Counted from the stretch's first letter, positions 51,512 through 60,339 are shown. The stretch: DNA of 64,000 nt from Niastella populi (GCF_002078015.1 NZ_LWBP01000112.1:106717-170716), one strand, 5' to 3'. Translations and numbers: made by a program. The notes: a model not told the origin generated them from the sequence alone.

Positions 51512-51587
51512 TTAGTTCACAGTTCACAGTTCACAGTTCATAGTTCATAGTTCATAGTTCTCAGTTCACAGTTCATAGTTCATAGTT
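51512..51587. repeat. Word repeat (AGTTCACAGTTCACAGTTC)
   Basis: About nine degenerate copies of AGTTCACAG, AGTTCATAG and AGTTCTCAG in the divergent gap between the GT2 and GT87 genes, so it overlaps the presumed promoter region of both. Confidence 0.65.
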
Positions 51588-51609
51588 GCCGGGATTGCCA
51601 GACAACCAT

Positions 51610-53181
51610 ATGCTTACTGCAACCGTATTCCATGGCATGCGGCCTAATTACCCAATTATTTTCCTGTTGGTTTTACTTGCCTGGTTTGTATATAAAGCCG
51701 CCGGTGCGCCCTTGTCCGATTATGCCGGTTATTATTTTGGCAGCAGGGCCCTGCTGCAGGGAAATTTTCAGCAGGTATATGATACGTATTCGCTGAACGC
51801 ATTGATTGCACAACAGGGATATGCCGGTGTATTTGTATCTTATACGCCTTTTCCGCCATTTACGTCTGTTTTGATGGCGCCGTTCCTGGTATTTCCCATT
51901 GCCGTTTCAAAGATCATTTTCAATATAGTTTCGGCAACGTTGTTTGTAATTGTTTTGGCCAGAACCCTTACATATTTTTCGGTTCCGCAATGGGTTGGCT
52001 GGCTGGTACCGGTGCTCTTCTTTATTCCGGTTCGCAATAACATCTTCTTTGGACAGGCATATCTGTTGTTATTTGCCCTGCTGATGGAAGGCTTTATGGC
52101 TTATAAAAAGGGGAGAACAATAACGGCGGCATTGTTGTGGGCCGTGGCCATTGTGTTTAAGTTGTTCCCGCTGGTGTTGCTGTTTTTTCTTGTGGCGAAA
52201 AAACAATATAAACAACTGGCATATTGTGTTGCCGCCTGTATGTTATTGGGCCTTGTTTCCCTGTTGTTCAATGGTTTTGCATCATGGCATTATTATGTGT
52301 TTACCATTTTTCCGCGGGCAAACAACGGTGAACTGAATAACAGCTATACCTTCCTGTTCCAGTCGGCCTTTATGTTGTTAAAGAACCTTTTTGTATATGA
52401 CGAGGTGCAGAACCCGCAGGTACTCTTGAACAGCATGCCGGTGTTTATCATTTGCATGGTGCTGTTCAAATCGCTGATCCTGGCAGCCTGTGTGGGCATT
52501 TCCTTACATAAAAGAACAACCGGTCAGCTTGCTTTTGCCGGTTGGGTAACCGCCAGCCTGTTATTATCACCCAACGGGAGCTCTTATTCACTGGTGCTGC
52601 TGCTGATACCATTACTGGCGCTGGCCAATAGCAAACGGGTATATGTATATATTTTCATGGCGCTTGTTTTTTTGATCAACATCATTCCGGTACAGGCATT
52701 GGCTACATGGCCGTTGTTATTGCAATATCCCCGTTTGTATCTGTTGCTGTTATTCTTTTTACTGATGCTGGTGGTTGCGAGCGCCCGGCTGAGCTGGCAA
52801 CCCTTGTTTGCTTTTGTTATGATACTGTTGCTGGTTGATGTGCCGAAGTTGTTTGCGCAAAATGATAACAGCAGTTATTTATTAAAAGAAAAACTGCCAT
52901 TGGTATATACCTATGCCATTAAAGACAACCGGCTTGTTTATTATTATTGGGATCAACAGGGCAGTCATGAAGTTATTGCGGCTTACCCGGTACGGCAGCA
53001 TTCGGCAGCAGATGTAGCGATCAAAGACAACCAGGTATATTATAAGAACAGCCGGCTTACCTCAACCCCCGATCGTAAACAACAGGCCCTGGTGATCGAG
53101 GGCAGCGAAATAATTTATTTATCTGACAAAAACCGGGGGTTTGGTTTTTATACGCTGCGGCGAATAGCTGTACCGCGATAG
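51610..53181 (+). CDS. GT87-like (DUF2029) membrane glycosyltransferase
   Basis: 523 residues from the ATG; a TTG 8 codons upstream begins the longer frame. About 10-11 hydrophobic segments with the GT87-type loop DYAGYYFGSRALLQGNFQQVYD after TM1 and YTPFPPFTSVLMAPF after the next; the acidic D near the start of that loop matches the catalytic Asp of GT-C enzymes. A soluble C-terminal domain (430-523) is periplasmic, with beta-rich sequence. Known family: polyprenyl-phosphate-sugar-dependent mannosyl/arabinosyl transferases at the periplasmic face. The gene end overlaps the convergent GT9 gene by 34 bases. Donor and acceptor unknown. Confidence 0.82.
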   Translation: MLTATVFHGMRPNYPIIFLLVLLAWFVYKAAGAPLSDYAGYYFGSRALLQGNFQQVYDTYSLNALIAQQGYAGVFVSYTPFPPFTSVLMAPFLVFPIAVSKIIFNIVSATLFVIVLARTLTYFSVPQWVGWLVPVLFFIPVRNNIFFGQAYLLLFALLMEGFMAYKKGRTITAALLWAVAIVFKLFPLVLLFFLVAKKQYKQLAYCVAACMLLGLVSLLFNGFASWHYYVFTIFPRANNGELNNSYTFLFQSAFMLLKNLFVYDEVQNPQVLLNSMPVFIICMVLFKSLILAACVGISLHKRTTGQLAFAGWVTASLLLSPNGSSYSLVLLLIPLLALANSKRVYVYIFMALVFLINIIPVQALATWPLLLQYPRLYLLLLFFLLMLVVASARLSWQPLFAFVMILLLVDVPKLFAQNDNSSYLLKEKLPLVYTYAIKDNRLVYYYWDQQGSHEVIAAYPVRQHSAADVAIKDNQVYYKNSRLTSTPDRKQQALVIEGSEIIYLSDKNRGFGFYTLRRIAVPR

Positions 53182-54374
53182 TCGCCACCCCGTTGAAGCG
53201 CCGGTTCTTTTTCGCCATTCAAATGCATGAGTAAGGTGTTGAGTTTTTCGATGATGTTTTCTGGCCTGATTTCTTTCATACAAATATTATTACCACCGCA
53301 GGGCAATCGCTCATGATAATGCACGCAGGGCGAGCAGGCCACTTTATTATAAATGAACAGGTGCCGTTGTTGCTGCGATGCCGGTATTTTTATATACGCA
53401 AGCGGATCGGTTGGTCCCCAAATGGAAACCGTTGGCAGGCCCAGTTTGCGGGCGATGTGCAAAGGCCCGCTGTCGATGGTAACCATACAAATTCCTTTAT
53501 CGGCCATGAACCGGTAATACGCTTCGAATTCAAGCGAACCGGCAATATTGAACAGGCGGCCTTTTTGTTTATACGGTGACAGGTGCTCATCGATGAATTG
53601 ATCGATGTCGATCTTGTCGCCGCCGGTGCCCGTGAACGCAATACGATAAGGGGTGTGCGTGAGGATCCAGTTACAAAGAACGGCGAAGGTTGTATTGGGA
53701 AGTTTGCGCACCGGGGCCAGGCTGCTGCAGGTATTGTTCAGGATAATGTATTGTTTTTTCCATTCATTGTTACGCAGTGGCAGTTGGTTACCGGCTGGCA
53801 ACACTTCATTGCCGGTAATGGCCTGCGCCATTTGGTCATAATTATCCCCGAGGCATGCCGCCTGGTTAAAAGGAATATTATGGGTGTTGAGGTATTTGCG
53901 AAAGAACACGGGGCGTAAATAAAAACCAAAACGGTTGCGGGCCAGGGTCAGTAAGGCGTAAACCGTAGTGAGCTTTGAATATACTTCAAGGTCGGCCACC
54001 CATAACTTTTGCAATCGCCATGTTTTGATAATATACTTTACAGAGGTGCTGATGGTGACGGATAAACTGCCTGTATTAACGCGCCAGATGTCATCGAACA
54101 CCTGAAAGGGCTCAATGCCATCGGCAATATTTGAATCGGTTATAAGAATGAAGCGGGTATTGGGATATTGCTGCCGCATGGCCTGTATTGATTCCGTTGC
54201 CACTACAAGGCTGCCGAGACCAAGCAATTTTATAAATAACAGGTGTTGCGGGGGCTGGTGCAGGCGGTGATCTTTGCGAAGTAAGATCCCGAGCAGCCGG
54301 GTAATGGGAACCAGTAAGATGATCAGGCAGTAACCAATGTACTTATCCAATTTCCGGTTGGCAGGTAATTGCAC
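53148..54374 (-). CDS. Glycosyltransferase family 9 (heptosyltransferase-like)
   Basis: 408 residues, GT-B fold of the ADP-heptose/LPS heptosyltransferase family. Motifs: LFIKLLGLGSLVVATESIQA (N-terminal domain), VMCFT-like CMVTIDSGPLHIARKLGLPTV (donor region), SIWGPTDPLAYI and CSPCVHYHERLPCGGNNICM with four cysteines near the C-terminus. GT9 enzymes usually transfer heptose in LPS core synthesis; here the function may be another sugar. The C-terminus overlaps the GT87 gene (convergent, 34 bases). It stands upstream of no other minus-strand gene in reach, apart from the ABC exporter 264 bases further upstream. Confidence 0.88.
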   Translation of the reverse strand: MQLPANRKLDKYIGYCLIILLVPITRLLGILLRKDHRLHQPPQHLLFIKLLGLGSLVVATESIQAMRQQYPNTRFILITDSNIADGIEPFQVFDDIWRVNTGSLSVTISTSVKYIIKTWRLQKLWVADLEVYSKLTTVYALLTLARNRFGFYLRPVFFRKYLNTHNIPFNQAACLGDNYDQMAQAITGNEVLPAGNQLPLRNNEWKKQYIILNNTCSSLAPVRKLPNTTFAVLCNWILTHTPYRIAFTGTGGDKIDIDQFIDEHLSPYKQKGRLFNIAGSLEFEAYYRFMADKGICMVTIDSGPLHIARKLGLPTVSIWGPTDPLAYIKIPASQQQRHLFIYNKVACSPCVHYHERLPCGGNNICMKEIRPENIIEKLNTLLMHLNGEKEPALQRGGDYRGTAIRRSV

Positions 54375-54478
54375 AATAGAATTTTTGGGTTTATAAAACA
54401 GTTTCCAATGGTTAGCAGGGGTGTTTCAAATTATGTGACCAACTTCAATACGGCAGGTTGGGTTAAAAGGTTGGCTTC

Positions 54479-54512
54479 ATGGTTTATAGTTTTTGGTTTA
54501 TAGTTTATGGTT
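54479..54512. repeat. Word repeat (GGTTTATAGTTTTTGGTTTATAG)
   Basis: Five degenerate copies of GGTTTATAGTTT and GGTTTATAGTTTATGG, the same family as at 12277 and 30784. A short block GCGGCTTGCGGCTTACAGC occurs at 54612-54630, just before the ABC gene end. Confidence 0.45.
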
Positions 54513-54638
54513 CTCTTATTGCGGACTAATAATCACTTTATATGCCTCAAAAATCTACAGGCTTTGTATTTGGCCTGTATCGCTTGCAGTTGTATTTTCT
54601 GTATTCGCTCGCGGCTTGCGGCTTACAGCTTTCAGCCT

Positions 54639-56318
54639 TCAAAGTGAAATGATCTTCCCGCACCTCTCAAGGCATTTCCTGTTATGTGTTATCAGTATAA
54701 CCATTTTTCCACCCGCGGCCAGTTGTTGTAAATGTTGCATTAGTTGTTCTTCCGTTTTCTCATCCAGTTCGCTAAAGGGCTCATCTAAAATAAGTACGCT
54801 GGCATTTTTGTATAAGGCCCGTGCAAGTGCAATACGTTGCCGTTGACCGCCGCTGATATTTTTCCCGTTTTCTGTAAGCACTGTATTTATGCCGGCAGGT
54901 AAGGCCGGCAGCCATGTAGTAATGCCGGTGATCTCAAGGGCCTGCTGTAACTGTTGTTCGTTTTGTTGTTCATCATTGAGCGTAATGTTTGCCAGCACGG
55001 TATCGTACATAAAGAATGGCTGCTGTTTTACATAGGCAATTTGCTGCCAGTATAGTTTGCGCTGCAGGCTGTCTGTTGGCTGCTGATCGAAGTGTATTTC
55101 ACCCGCCTGCGGTGAAATAAAACCCAGTAAGATATTGATGAGGGTTGTTTTACCTTTTCCCGAATGTCCATCGATGCCTGTAAGTTCACCGGTTTGCATT
55201 TGGCAGGAAAAATTATTCAATACCGGTTTGTGCTCGTACTGAAAGGTGACTTTATCGAAGCAGATCGATTGAATGGGTTGAACGACAACAGGCGCATTGG
55301 GTTTTTTCACCGGCCGTTGTTGAACCAGGTCATGAATGGTAAATGAGAAAGTGCGAATTTGTCCGGCCGCGTTCATAATGCGGGCGATGCCAGGAATGAT
55401 CTTGTAGGCAGCCGCCATAAAAGCGCCGAGTGTCACCACCCGGGTTGCGTAATGGCCCTGCTGCCACCAGGCGCCGATAGCTATCAACACCAGTAATCCA
55501 AAAACAGCAAACACTTCAGCCAGCCGGGCCGGCAGGGCCTGCAATGACTGCAGGTTGGCCTGGTGGTTATTCAGCAGTTGCTGCGAGGTGGCGTAGCGGT
55601 TGGTAAAGAAACGGTTCCTGTTATAAATATTGCTTTCAACAAAACCGGCAATGGATTCCTGCAGGTGTTGCCACATGACGGTTCTGCTGGTCTTTATATA
55701 ATTGCGGGCTGCATTTCCTTTTTTTTTGGTTAGCCATGCCGTCAGAAAAACGGGCGGTAATAGTATTAGTAATAATACAAGAAATAACTGTGCATTGAAG
55801 AGAAGGATGGCTGCAATGGCCAGAACGATCAGTACTATTTCGGTAAAGAGCTGCTGCAGCGGCGCCAGTACGTGCTGGCTGAATTCAAGCGGTTGCAGGC
55901 TGATGGTGCGGGTAAGAACTGAAGCGTCGGTTTGTACGTAATTGGCATAATTGCCATTGAGGTACTGCATCATGTTGTTGCGGGAGATGCGGGCCGCCAC
56001 CCGGTGCACGAAACGGGTTTGACTGTTATGAATAAGCCATGCAATGAGGTTTTTCAAACTAAAAACAACTACGAACAGGGTGATGAGCAGCAATGATGAT
56101 CGGTTGAACAGCGCGTTCGAAAGCGGTTCTGCCCATCCCGGAATTAAAATACCGGCCGCATTAACGGGCTGTGTATAAAAGTGAATGATATACACCAGCA
56201 GTGCAAGGGATGCAATATCGGCCAGGCTGATAAAAAGGGTGAGTGCGGTAAGCCGGGCCCACTGCTTCTTTTCATGTGCGGTTAAAACTGATATGGTTTT
56301 TATAAAAATTGCTATCAC
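54639..56318 (-). CDS. ABC exporter, fused permease-ATPase (MsbA/lipid-type)
   Basis: 559 residues from GTG; no ATG is available and the open frame begins at a TTG 12 codons further upstream. TM domain (1-320) with about six helices; nucleotide-binding domain (330-559) with Walker A GHSGKGKTTLINI, signature ISGGQRQRIALARALY and Walker B ASVLILDEPFSELDE; the H-loop reads ITHNRKCLERC. This is the homodimeric type that exports lipids, lipid-linked sugars or peptides. The cluster position suggests it moves the pathway product across the inner membrane. Homologues start close to the IAIFIKTISVLTAHEKKQW sequence, which fits the GTG. Confidence 0.9.
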   Translation of the reverse strand: MIAIFIKTISVLTAHEKKQWARLTALTLFISLADIASLALLVYIIHFYTQPVNAAGILIPGWAEPLSNALFNRSSLLLITLFVVVFSLKNLIAWLIHNSQTRFVHRVAARISRNNMMQYLNGNYANYVQTDASVLTRTISLQPLEFSQHVLAPLQQLFTEIVLIVLAIAAILLFNAQLFLVLLLILLPPVFLTAWLTKKKGNAARNYIKTSRTVMWQHLQESIAGFVESNIYNRNRFFTNRYATSQQLLNNHQANLQSLQALPARLAEVFAVFGLLVLIAIGAWWQQGHYATRVVTLGAFMAAAYKIIPGIARIMNAAGQIRTFSFTIHDLVQQRPVKKPNAPVVVQPIQSICFDKVTFQYEHKPVLNNFSCQMQTGELTGIDGHSGKGKTTLINILLGFISPQAGEIHFDQQPTDSLQRKLYWQQIAYVKQQPFFMYDTVLANITLNDEQQNEQQLQQALEITGITTWLPALPAGINTVLTENGKNISGGQRQRIALARALYKNASVLILDEPFSELDEKTEEQLMQHLQQLAAGGKMVILITHNRKCLERCGKIISL

Positions 56319-56713
56319 AGGTGATGTGCGATTTAGAGGGGTGAAAACACCCAATTTTCAGGAACGCTATGTATGGTACGCAAAAACCGGGGCTGCGGTT
56401 GCCGGTAGAAGCGCCGTATTACAACTTCTTATTTAAGGTGTTGGGTGTGGCGAAAAAAAAGAATATTATATTTTGATAATGCAGCGGGTGAAAACGTGAC
56501 TTTATAAAGGGGGTATTTATTTTGGATGCCTGCTGTTTAAAAAGTAATATTGTTAACCGTTAGTCGCATTCCTGCGTTTATATTACCATCCATCAGAGAA
56601 GCCGTTACCTAATGTTTTGTACCATTTACAAACCGTATTAATGCTGTGCCCATTGGTGCCATGAGCAGTCATTGACTGTTACGTGATCCTATTATCATTC
56701 AAAAATTAAAATT
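56319..56713. other. Intergenic gap upstream of JAMM gene 1
   Basis: About 395 bases with no reading frame of note and no word-repeat block. No full TTTG-N19-TAnnTTTG promoter is visible; a loose TATTTATTTTGG stands near 56515. Confidence 0.5.
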
Positions 56714-57523
56714 ATGAAACGGGGGATTTCTTTTGCCTTGCAGGCCGCAGGGATGGGATTGGCTTGCCTGGCAACGACATTAAAACAACCGGTGCATGCA
56801 TCGGGAGCACTAACGGCGGCCTGTGATACGGCGTATTATTACAATGAACAGGGAGTGGAGTTGTATTGTGCTCCGGAGGGATCAGGGACTTTTGTTATTC
56901 GTACCTGTAAAAAGAAAGAAGAGATCTATTATGATTGGGATAAAGTCAGTAAAGCAATAAAAAAGGATACGTTCGATGTAATAGAGGTTAAGTCAATCAG
57001 TTTTGAAGAGGCGAAGAAAGTAGAAGCATTGATTTGCAACGGTTATGTAGAAGACTCGCTGGTTAAAAACAATGTAGTAAGGATACTTGACCGAAATCTG
57101 ATAAGGAAAATATTTGCGAAAATTCCCGATAGTGGAACGAATACCGATTCTTTAAATGATTTTAGGGAATATGGGGGAACTATTTTTAAGGATAAGCCTT
57201 TTTCATTTCATGTTGGAGGTATAGGCAATCCATGTGACAGCGGCGTTGCAGTTGAATTCAGGGAAGAGGGTATCGCATATTATCATAGTCATCCGAGTGG
57301 CGAAAGAAAGGTGGGAGATTGCTATTATATACAAGGACCTTCACTGAAGGATCAGGAAGCATTAATGAAAGGGAAGAAACAAAACAAAAAGAAGAAAGTC
57401 GATGCGAAGGGTTATGTTTTTGGAATGAATAAAAGGTCGCACCTCATATATATTTTTGATAAAGACGGAATAAAAGCAACGCTGCCGTTCTTCTGGTTTC
57501 TATGTTGTTCAGTTAATAAATAG
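56714..57523 (+). CDS. Exported JAMM/MPN+-type metalloprotease-like protein, paralogue 1
   Basis: 269 residues. N-terminal signal segment (1-30, FALQAAGMGLACLATTL). After it stands CDTAYYYNEQGVELY, shared with the next gene, and a helical part with VRILDRNLIRKIFAKI. The JAB/MPN core is residues 148-215: E152 in FREYGGTIF, H191-S-H193 in YYHSHPSG, and S210-x-x-D213 in GPSLKDQE. This is the complete ExnHxHxnSxxD zinc signature of JAMM isopeptidases and relatives. The C-terminal part ends with GYVFGMNKRSHLIYIFDKDG. Secreted JAMM domains are uncommon; the known enzymes are cytoplasmic deubiquitinases, sulfur-carrier processors and phage endopeptidases. Substrate unknown. Confidence 0.8.
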   Translation: MKRGISFALQAAGMGLACLATTLKQPVHASGALTAACDTAYYYNEQGVELYCAPEGSGTFVIRTCKKKEEIYYDWDKVSKAIKKDTFDVIEVKSISFEEAKKVEALICNGYVEDSLVKNNVVRILDRNLIRKIFAKIPDSGTNTDSLNDFREYGGTIFKDKPFSFHVGGIGNPCDSGVAVEFREEGIAYYHSHPSGERKVGDCYYIQGPSLKDQEALMKGKKQNKKKKVDAKGYVFGMNKRSHLIYIFDKDGIKATLPFFWFLCCSVNK

Positions 57524-57778
57524 TTATCAGTTTCTTATATAAATCTTAATAAATGAATAAGTCACATAAGGGTTTTTTGGAAGATGTAAATTTGGTTGAA
57601 CAATTTATACAGCATATTATTGCAGCCCGTTAGATATACCACTGCACAGTTTTATTGCTTAGCCAGGAATTGCTACACTACCAGGAGTTATATTTCTTCC
57701 AGCCAACCCAGTCATTACGATCACTCTTTTATCCAGGGTGATAACAAGAATTTATTTTTTACTGTAAACCTTATCTTT

Positions 57779-58684
57779 ATGAAGAAGAATCTTTTTTCAT
57801 TCATCCCCGTCAACCCCATCTTTTTCATTTTTCTTTCAATCTCGATCCTGTATTCCGGGATCGTATTTGCTGCTACCGGTTTTGATGACACTGCCTGTTA
57901 TTACAATGAACGCGGTAAGTTATTGTGGCGTAATGTACATGCCATGGAAACGGCGAGTTATGTAATAAGAACTAAAAAAACATACCAACAGATCTTTCAG
58001 GATATACCTGCCGATGATTCAACGGTAGCAAAAAGCGCCGCCTATAATACAGCGGAAGTAAATAATATTCAACGTGCTACAGCCCGTAAAGTAAAACGGC
58101 TGATAAAGCGGGGCCTGGTTTGTCATCCGCTGGTGGTTGATAACCTGGTACCTGTGCTGGACAAACGAACCATATATCGCATGTATGATAATATCGCATC
58201 GCGTTGTGTTTCAGCCGGTGCACGAAACAAAGAGCATGGCGGTGTGGTTTTTCCCGATGGTACGGTAACCTGTATTTCCGGCGACCTGTCGGACCCCCGC
58301 TGGCTGCAGGGCGCTACATTGATGCTAAAAGAAAAAGCGATGGTGTATTACCACAGTCACCCCGGTACTATGGTAGAAAAGCACATACATACCGATCGTG
58401 CCAATTTGTACAATTCCAACACGGTCCGGTTCATTCAGGCAAGCCAGGTGCAACAGATCAGTTATGTGCAGGGGCCGTCGCGGCAGGATCAGCAATCGGT
58501 AGGAGAGGGCACCGGTTATGTTTTCGGCATGAAAGACGGATGTAAAATGATTTTCATCTATGATAAAAATGGCGTTAACGCTACATTACCCATTTCGTTC
58601 GTAAAAAAAATGGGCAAGTCATCCAATCAGCCAATAAAACGGGCAGATTCCTGGTTAGCCGTCATGATGCCGGCAATGTATTAG
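57779..58684 (+). CDS. Exported JAMM/MPN+-type metalloprotease-like protein, paralogue 2
   Basis: 301 residues from the ATG that starts the signal segment MKKNLFSFIPVNPIFFIFLS (ending near residue 32, VFAATGFDDTACYYNERG); the frame also opens 61 codons further upstream. It matches paralogue 1 in CYYNERGK, YVIRTKKTYQQIF, VLDKRTIYRMYDNI, and the metal motif: E152 in KEHGGVVFPDG, H192-S-H194 in YYHSHPGT, S234-x-x-D237 in GPSRQDQQ. A longer insert (195-230) with histidines follows the HxH. The end GYVFGMKDGCKMIFIYDKNG is the same in both. The gap between the genes is about 255 bases, so the pair may be separately controlled. Confidence 0.8.
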   Translation: MKKNLFSFIPVNPIFFIFLSISILYSGIVFAATGFDDTACYYNERGKLLWRNVHAMETASYVIRTKKTYQQIFQDIPADDSTVAKSAAYNTAEVNNIQRATARKVKRLIKRGLVCHPLVVDNLVPVLDKRTIYRMYDNIASRCVSAGARNKEHGGVVFPDGTVTCISGDLSDPRWLQGATLMLKEKAMVYYHSHPGTMVEKHIHTDRANLYNSNTVRFIQASQVQQISYVQGPSRQDQQSVGEGTGYVFGMKDGCKMIFIYDKNGVNATLPISFVKKMGKSSNQPIKRADSWLAVMMPAMY

Positions 58685-58810
58685 GCCGAAGGCTGAACGC
58701 TAAACGCAGAACGCAAAACGCTGAATGCAGAACGCCAGATCCCGGGTATCGAGCTGTTTGAACAAATTCGGGAGAAGGAAGCGTTCAGCCTTAAACGTTC
58801 AGCTATAAGC
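58685..58810. repeat. Inverted word-repeat pair (GCTGAACGCTAAACGCAG / AAGCGTTCAGCC)
   Basis: Left arm 58685-58736 repeats GGCTGAACGCTAAACGCAG, AACGCAAAACGC and TGAATGCAGAACGC. Right arm 58779-58810 carries complement words GCGTTCAGCC and AACGTTCAGC and covers the end of the Nudix gene. Same family as 5177/5361 and 21760. Confidence 0.55.
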
Positions 58811-59261
58811 CTTCCTTCAGCATCCTGGCTACTATTTTGTCGATGGGCAGTGAAACAGATGCTTCTGAGAAATCATCCCAGTTGATGAACCGGAAGGTTT
58901 CTGTTTCACTTTTTTCTGCATAAACCGCCAGTTGTCGCTCGTCGAAGTCGAAAGGCTTCTGGCGCAGCGGCGCTTTTATTTCTTCAAGCGGATGCGCGTA
59001 GTAATAAATAGAAATGATCTGATGTGCAGGATTGAAAGCGCTTAACTGGAAATAATCGGTAGTATAAATATGATCGCCAACACGGATCTCGAGGTCCATT
59101 TCTTCTTTGAACTCTCTTTTCAAACATTCGCGGGTGCCTTCGCCAAATTCAAGACCGCCACCGGGGAATTTGGTATAGTAATCGCCACGAATGAATTCAT
59201 CACTTACTAAAACCTGTTTGTTTTCGTTTATCAGAAGGCCGTATACTCTAATACTGAACAT
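58803..59261 (-). CDS. Nudix hydrolase
   Basis: 152 residues, one Nudix fold. The Nudix box is GGLEFGEGTRECLKREFKEE followed by MDL (residues 35-57): G-x5-E-x7-RE-x2-EE-x-G with the last glycine replaced by Asp. Metal-binding glutamates are all present. Known class: hydrolysis of nucleoside diphosphates linked to another moiety, in the cytoplasm. The substrate is not known. ADP-ribose, NADH and CDP-alcohol types are all possible. The gene is in the same direction as corA, 46 bases downstream of its start region. Confidence 0.88.
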   Translation of the reverse strand: MFSIRVYGLLINENKQVLVSDEFIRGDYYTKFPGGGLEFGEGTRECLKREFKEEMDLEIRVGDHIYTTDYFQLSAFNPAHQIISIYYYAHPLEEIKAPLRQKPFDFDERQLAVYAEKSETETFRFINWDDFSEASVSLPIDKIVARMLKEGL

Positions 59262-59306
59262 TTCGGAATTGGTTTACAGTATAATAATTTGCATTCAGCG
59301 TTCAGC

Positions 59307-60245
59307 TTAAAAGATCTTTCTCTTCAAAAAGAACCAGCCGATCACCAGCGAAATTATAAGCGATAAAGAAACGGGTACATAAAATGCGTAGGGAGAATCC
59401 TTATAGGGGATCGGCACGTTCATGCCATAGATACTGGCTACCAGTACCGGGAACGATAATACAATGGTGATCACCGACAGGCGGCGCAACACTTCGTTCT
59501 GGTTATTGGCTATGATACTCGCAAATGCATCGAGGGTGCTGCTGAGGATGTTGGTGTAAATGTTCGACATTTCAAGGGCCTGTGAGTTGTCGACGATAAG
59601 GTCGTTCAGGAATTCCTTCTCATCCTCATTCAACCCGAGAAAGTTGGTGCGTTCTATTTTCATCAGCAGCATTTCATTCGAACGCAGGGCCGTTACAAAA
59701 TACACCAGGCTTTTTTGTATGCGCATCAGCTGCAGCAATTGTTCGTTACGGCTGGCGGCGTACAGTTTTTGTTCCAGTATATTCCGGCGCTGATTGATCT
59801 CTTTCAGGAACTCGAGGTAGGTTTGAATGATCTTTTCAATGATCTTCAGCACCATCATTTTGCGGTTATCGGGATGGCGGTTCTGAAACGTGTTCAGGAA
59901 CTTTTTTATGGCGCCATTCTCGAAAGAATTCACCGTAACGATCTGGTTGTGTGTAATGATGATACAGATCGGGATGGTGATATAATAAGCGTCGCTTTCG
60001 TTGAACGAGTTGTTTTCTGTGGGTGTTTTAATAACCACCAGCTTTACGTTATCAGCTTCTTCAAAACGGGTGCGTTCATCAATATCCAGCGAGTCGGTAA
60101 GGAAGTCGAGGGGAATATCCAGCGTGTTTGATAATTCGGAAAACTCTTCCTGTTTAAGTGGTGGCAAAACATTCACCCAGGAGCCGTTCTCTGCCTTATC
60201 GGTCGCTATGGTTTGATAATTAATATTTTTGAAGTACTGGATCAT
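59307..60245 (-). CDS. corA: CorA-type divalent cation transporter
   Basis: 312 residues, normal CorA length. A large cytoplasmic N-terminal domain (1-245) is followed by two C-terminal helices with the pore motif YGMNVPIP (GMN) near 275, then the short C-terminus KRKIF. The loop after GMN is PIPYKDSPYAF, acidic as in the family (D). Known role: Mg2+ (also Co2+, Ni2+) influx through a homopentameric channel in the inner membrane. The start follows a TACCTTTG box by eight bases. Confidence 0.93.
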   Translation of the reverse strand: MIQYFKNINYQTIATDKAENGSWVNVLPPLKQEEFSELSNTLDIPLDFLTDSLDIDERTRFEEADNVKLVVIKTPTENNSFNESDAYYITIPICIIITHNQIVTVNSFENGAIKKFLNTFQNRHPDNRKMMVLKIIEKIIQTYLEFLKEINQRRNILEQKLYAASRNEQLLQLMRIQKSLVYFVTALRSNEMLLMKIERTNFLGLNEDEKEFLNDLIVDNSQALEMSNIYTNILSSTLDAFASIIANNQNEVLRRLSVITIVLSFPVLVASIYGMNVPIPYKDSPYAFYVPVSLSLIISLVIGWFFLKRKIF

Positions 60246-60253
60246 AGGCGGCG

Positions 60254-60261
60254 CAAAGGTA
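60254..60261 (-). promoter_or_regulatory. -7 element TACCTTTG at the corA start
   Basis: Exact TAnnTTTG match on the minus strand, 8 bases before the ATG. The -33 position reads CTG instead of TTG about 20 bases upstream. Confidence 0.4.
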
Positions 60262-60339
60262 AGGCCGCTTTTTGATAGTGCAGCGGGTTAATTTTAATCT
60301 AATGTGCAAAGCGACAGGCTCCTTATTGGTGGCCGGGGG

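Noticed and set aside
57554..57634. 26-codon frame MNKSHKGFLEDVNLVEQF between the two JAMM genes
   Set aside because: Too short, and no conserved partner or promoter; chance is likely.
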